6,099 nt of DNA from a bacterium (GTDB lineage: Bacteria > Patescibacteriota > Minisyncoccia > Phycocordibacterales > 2-02-FULL-43-11), in assembly GCA_021814895.1 (NCBI GenBank), contig JAKAHN010000049.1:1-6099 (forward strand). The letters run 5' to 3'. The notes under the pieces were generated by a model, which was given only the letters and a program-made list of their open reading frames with translations, was not told the origin of the DNA and searched no databases. Shown here one piece after another: positions 5,193 through 6,099 of the stretch; within the stretch, counting starts at the first letter, position 1, and every line of letters begins with the position of its first letter. The translations under genes and the position numbers were made by a program.

Positions 5193-5729
5193 TCAGATGA
5201 ATATTTGCGGGTAGCAGAATAGCCGTTCCAGAGTTATGAATGTGAATGGGTATTTATTTTTTTCATCCAGTTCATAACTCTCGCTACTTACAGGCAGCCA
5301 TTTCCGGAGATTGATTTCGGGAAAGAAAGCATCGCCTTCAGGGTATGCTTCTACCAGCGTCAAGTAAATTTTTTTAGTTCGTGGAAGCGCCAGTTGATAG
5401 ATCTTTTCGCCTCCGATAACAAAAACTTCTTCTCTGCAGTCCGTTAGATTGGTGGCAAGACAATGCGCTTCTCTAAATGAATTAACTGTGTAACAACCAG
5501 GAGCTACGTAACCGCGATTCTCTGTTATTACAATGTTCTGGCGGTCGGGAAGCGGTTTTCCTAGATGTTTTAAAATAGATTCAAATGTTTTTCTTCCCAT
5601 AATCACAGAATGGCCGGCGGTCAACTCCTTAAATCGTTTGAGATCCGCCGGTAAATACCACGGCAGTTCTCCTTTGTTGCCGATGACCCGATTGAGAGCC
5701 ATTGCGACCACAATTGAAATTTTAGCCAT
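5193..5729 (-). CDS. folA: Dihydrofolate reductase
   Basis: This NADPH-dependent enzyme reduces dihydrofolate to tetrahydrofolate and so restores the cofactor used up by thymidylate synthase. From the chosen start the protein has 178 residues. Landmarks are SIVVAMALNRVIGNKGELPW (5-24), with the substrate-site Trp24, then LPADLKRFKELT with the catalytic acid Asp29. Further on are GRKTFESI (45-52), IVITENR (66-72), the cofactor-binding VIGGEKIYQ (104-112) and EGDAFFPE (131-138). An in-frame GTG at 5738 would add three residues. However, that GTG is part of the ribosome site GAGGTG, so the ATG at 5729 is preferred. The end, RLFCYPQIFI, runs some nine residues beyond the usual final strand. It lies 10 nt after the thymidylate synthase stop, giving the common thyA-folA order. 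Confidence 0.97.
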   Translation of the reverse strand: MAKISIVVAMALNRVIGNKGELPWYLPADLKRFKELTAGHSVIMGRKTFESILKHLGKPLPDRQNIVITENRGYVAPGCYTVNSFREAHCLATNLTDCREEVFVIGGEKIYQLALPRTKKIYLTLVEAYPEGDAFFPEINLRKWLPVSSESYELDEKNKYPFTFITLERLFCYPQIFI

Positions 5730-5735
5730 TGCAAT

Positions 5736-5741
5736 CACCTC
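5736..5741 (-). promoter_or_regulatory. Shine-Dalgarno GAGGTG overlapping the thymidylate synthase stop
   Basis: On the minus strand GAGGTG precedes the dihydrofolate reductase ATG at 5729. It shares its first two bases with the TGA stop of thymidylate synthase (5742-5740). Ribosomes ending one gene would be positioned to start the next. Confidence 0.75.
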
Positions 5742-6099
5742 ATAGCGCTACTGGGAATTTTATACCAGGGTGCGGGTCGTAATTCTCCAGGATGAAATCA
5801 TCCGGTTGAAAATTGAAAATATCTTTCACATCTGGGTTTAATTTTACGCGCGGGAGAGCTTTAGGTTCTCGGGAAATCTGCAATTTCATCGCGTCGATTT
5901 GGTTTTCGTAAATGTGGCAATCAAATGGTGCGTAGATAAGTCCTTTTGCTTTGAGGTTGGTTACCTGAGCGAGCATCATTAGAAGTAGGGTGTACTGCGC
6001 AATGTTAAAAGGCGCGCCTATCGGTAAGTCGCAACTTCTTTGGTCCTGTCGGAGCCACAGCATTCCCTCGGCGTGAAATACTTTGAAATTATCGTGGCA
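5740..6099 (-). CDS. thyA: Thymidylate synthase ThyA, C-terminal part (cut by the window edge)
   Basis: The enzyme makes dTMP from dUMP using methylene-tetrahydrofolate and releases dihydrofolate. The frame runs off the right edge, leaving the last 119 residues. The first visible codon (6099-6097) is TGC followed by CAC. It aligns with the Cys-His of the family motif PPCH and is therefore the catalytic cysteine (Cys146 in E. coli). Then come DQRSCDLPIGAPFNI, with the phosphate-binding Arg and Ser and the dUMP-contacting Asp and Asn, and FDCHIYENQ, with the His and Tyr that hold the deoxyribose. QISREPKALP follows, and NYDPHPGIKFPVAL is the canonical end. The ATG at 6063 is an internal methionine, not the start. 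Dihydrofolate reductase follows and is tightly coupled. The deaminase on the other strand could supply dUMP. Confidence 0.96.
   Translation of the reverse strand, partial: CHDNFKVFHAEGMLWLRQDQRSCDLPIGAPFNIAQYTLLLMMLAQVTNLKAKGLIYAPFDCHIYENQIDAMKLQISREPKALPRVKLNPDVKDIFNFQPDDFILENYDPHPGIKFPVAL

Noticed and set aside
5730..5738. GTG start for DHFR three codons earlier
   Set aside because: The GTG is inside the GAGGTG ribosome site, and MAKISIVVAM is the typical DHFR beginning.
6061..6063. ATG as the start of a short 107-residue protein
   Set aside because: The frame continues upstream through conserved thymidylate synthase residues to the catalytic cysteine at the window edge, so this ATG is internal.

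Overview
The window looks like a chromosomal stretch of a small-genome, AT-rich bacterium, most likely a member of the candidate phyla radiation (Patescibacteria, Parcubacteria-like). This is inferred from lysine-rich proteins encoded mainly by AAA codons, AT-rich AAATTTAAAA repeats between genes, a small perfect palindrome of the TCCGCC/GGCGGA type, and very weak ribosome-binding sites on several genes. TGA acts as a stop for the nucleotidyltransferase and thymidylate synthase genes, so lineages that read TGA as glycine are excluded. No rRNA or tRNA gene, CRISPR array or transposase is visible.

Layout. Bases 1-187 hold a terminator of an upstream unit, an imperfect inverted repeat and a TTGACA-type promoter. 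Bases 188-2266 are the groES-groEL chaperonin operon, with a perfect U-tailed hairpin between the two genes and a terminator after groEL. Bases 2267-2481 contain a direct repeat, a REP-like palindrome and a promoter. Bases 2482-3006 encode an unrecognised 174-residue protein that ends in its own terminator. Bases 3070-4644 form a two-gene operon with a clear promoter, strong Shine-Dalgarno sites and a strong terminator. It encodes a HxGH nucleotidyltransferase and a zinc-dependent deaminase of the dCMP deaminase family. On the minus strand, thymidylate synthase (cut by the right edge exactly at its catalytic cysteine) is followed by dihydrofolate reductase with tight translational coupling and then a terminator. 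A HIT-family protein follows on the same strand, convergent with the deaminase.

How the genes fit. The deaminase (if its substrate is dCMP, giving dUMP), thymidylate synthase (dUMP to dTMP) and dihydrofolate reductase (recycling of the folate cofactor) would make a short thymidylate pathway. The HIT protein is a general nucleotide hydrolase or transferase and fits loosely with nucleotide metabolism. The most unusual point is that the first ~120 residues of the deaminase look like a decayed copy of the nucleotidyltransferase encoded just upstream. A live nucleotidyltransferase is therefore paired with a pseudo-nucleotidyltransferase/deaminase fusion. The function of that pair is not known to me and is the best candidate here for something undescribed.
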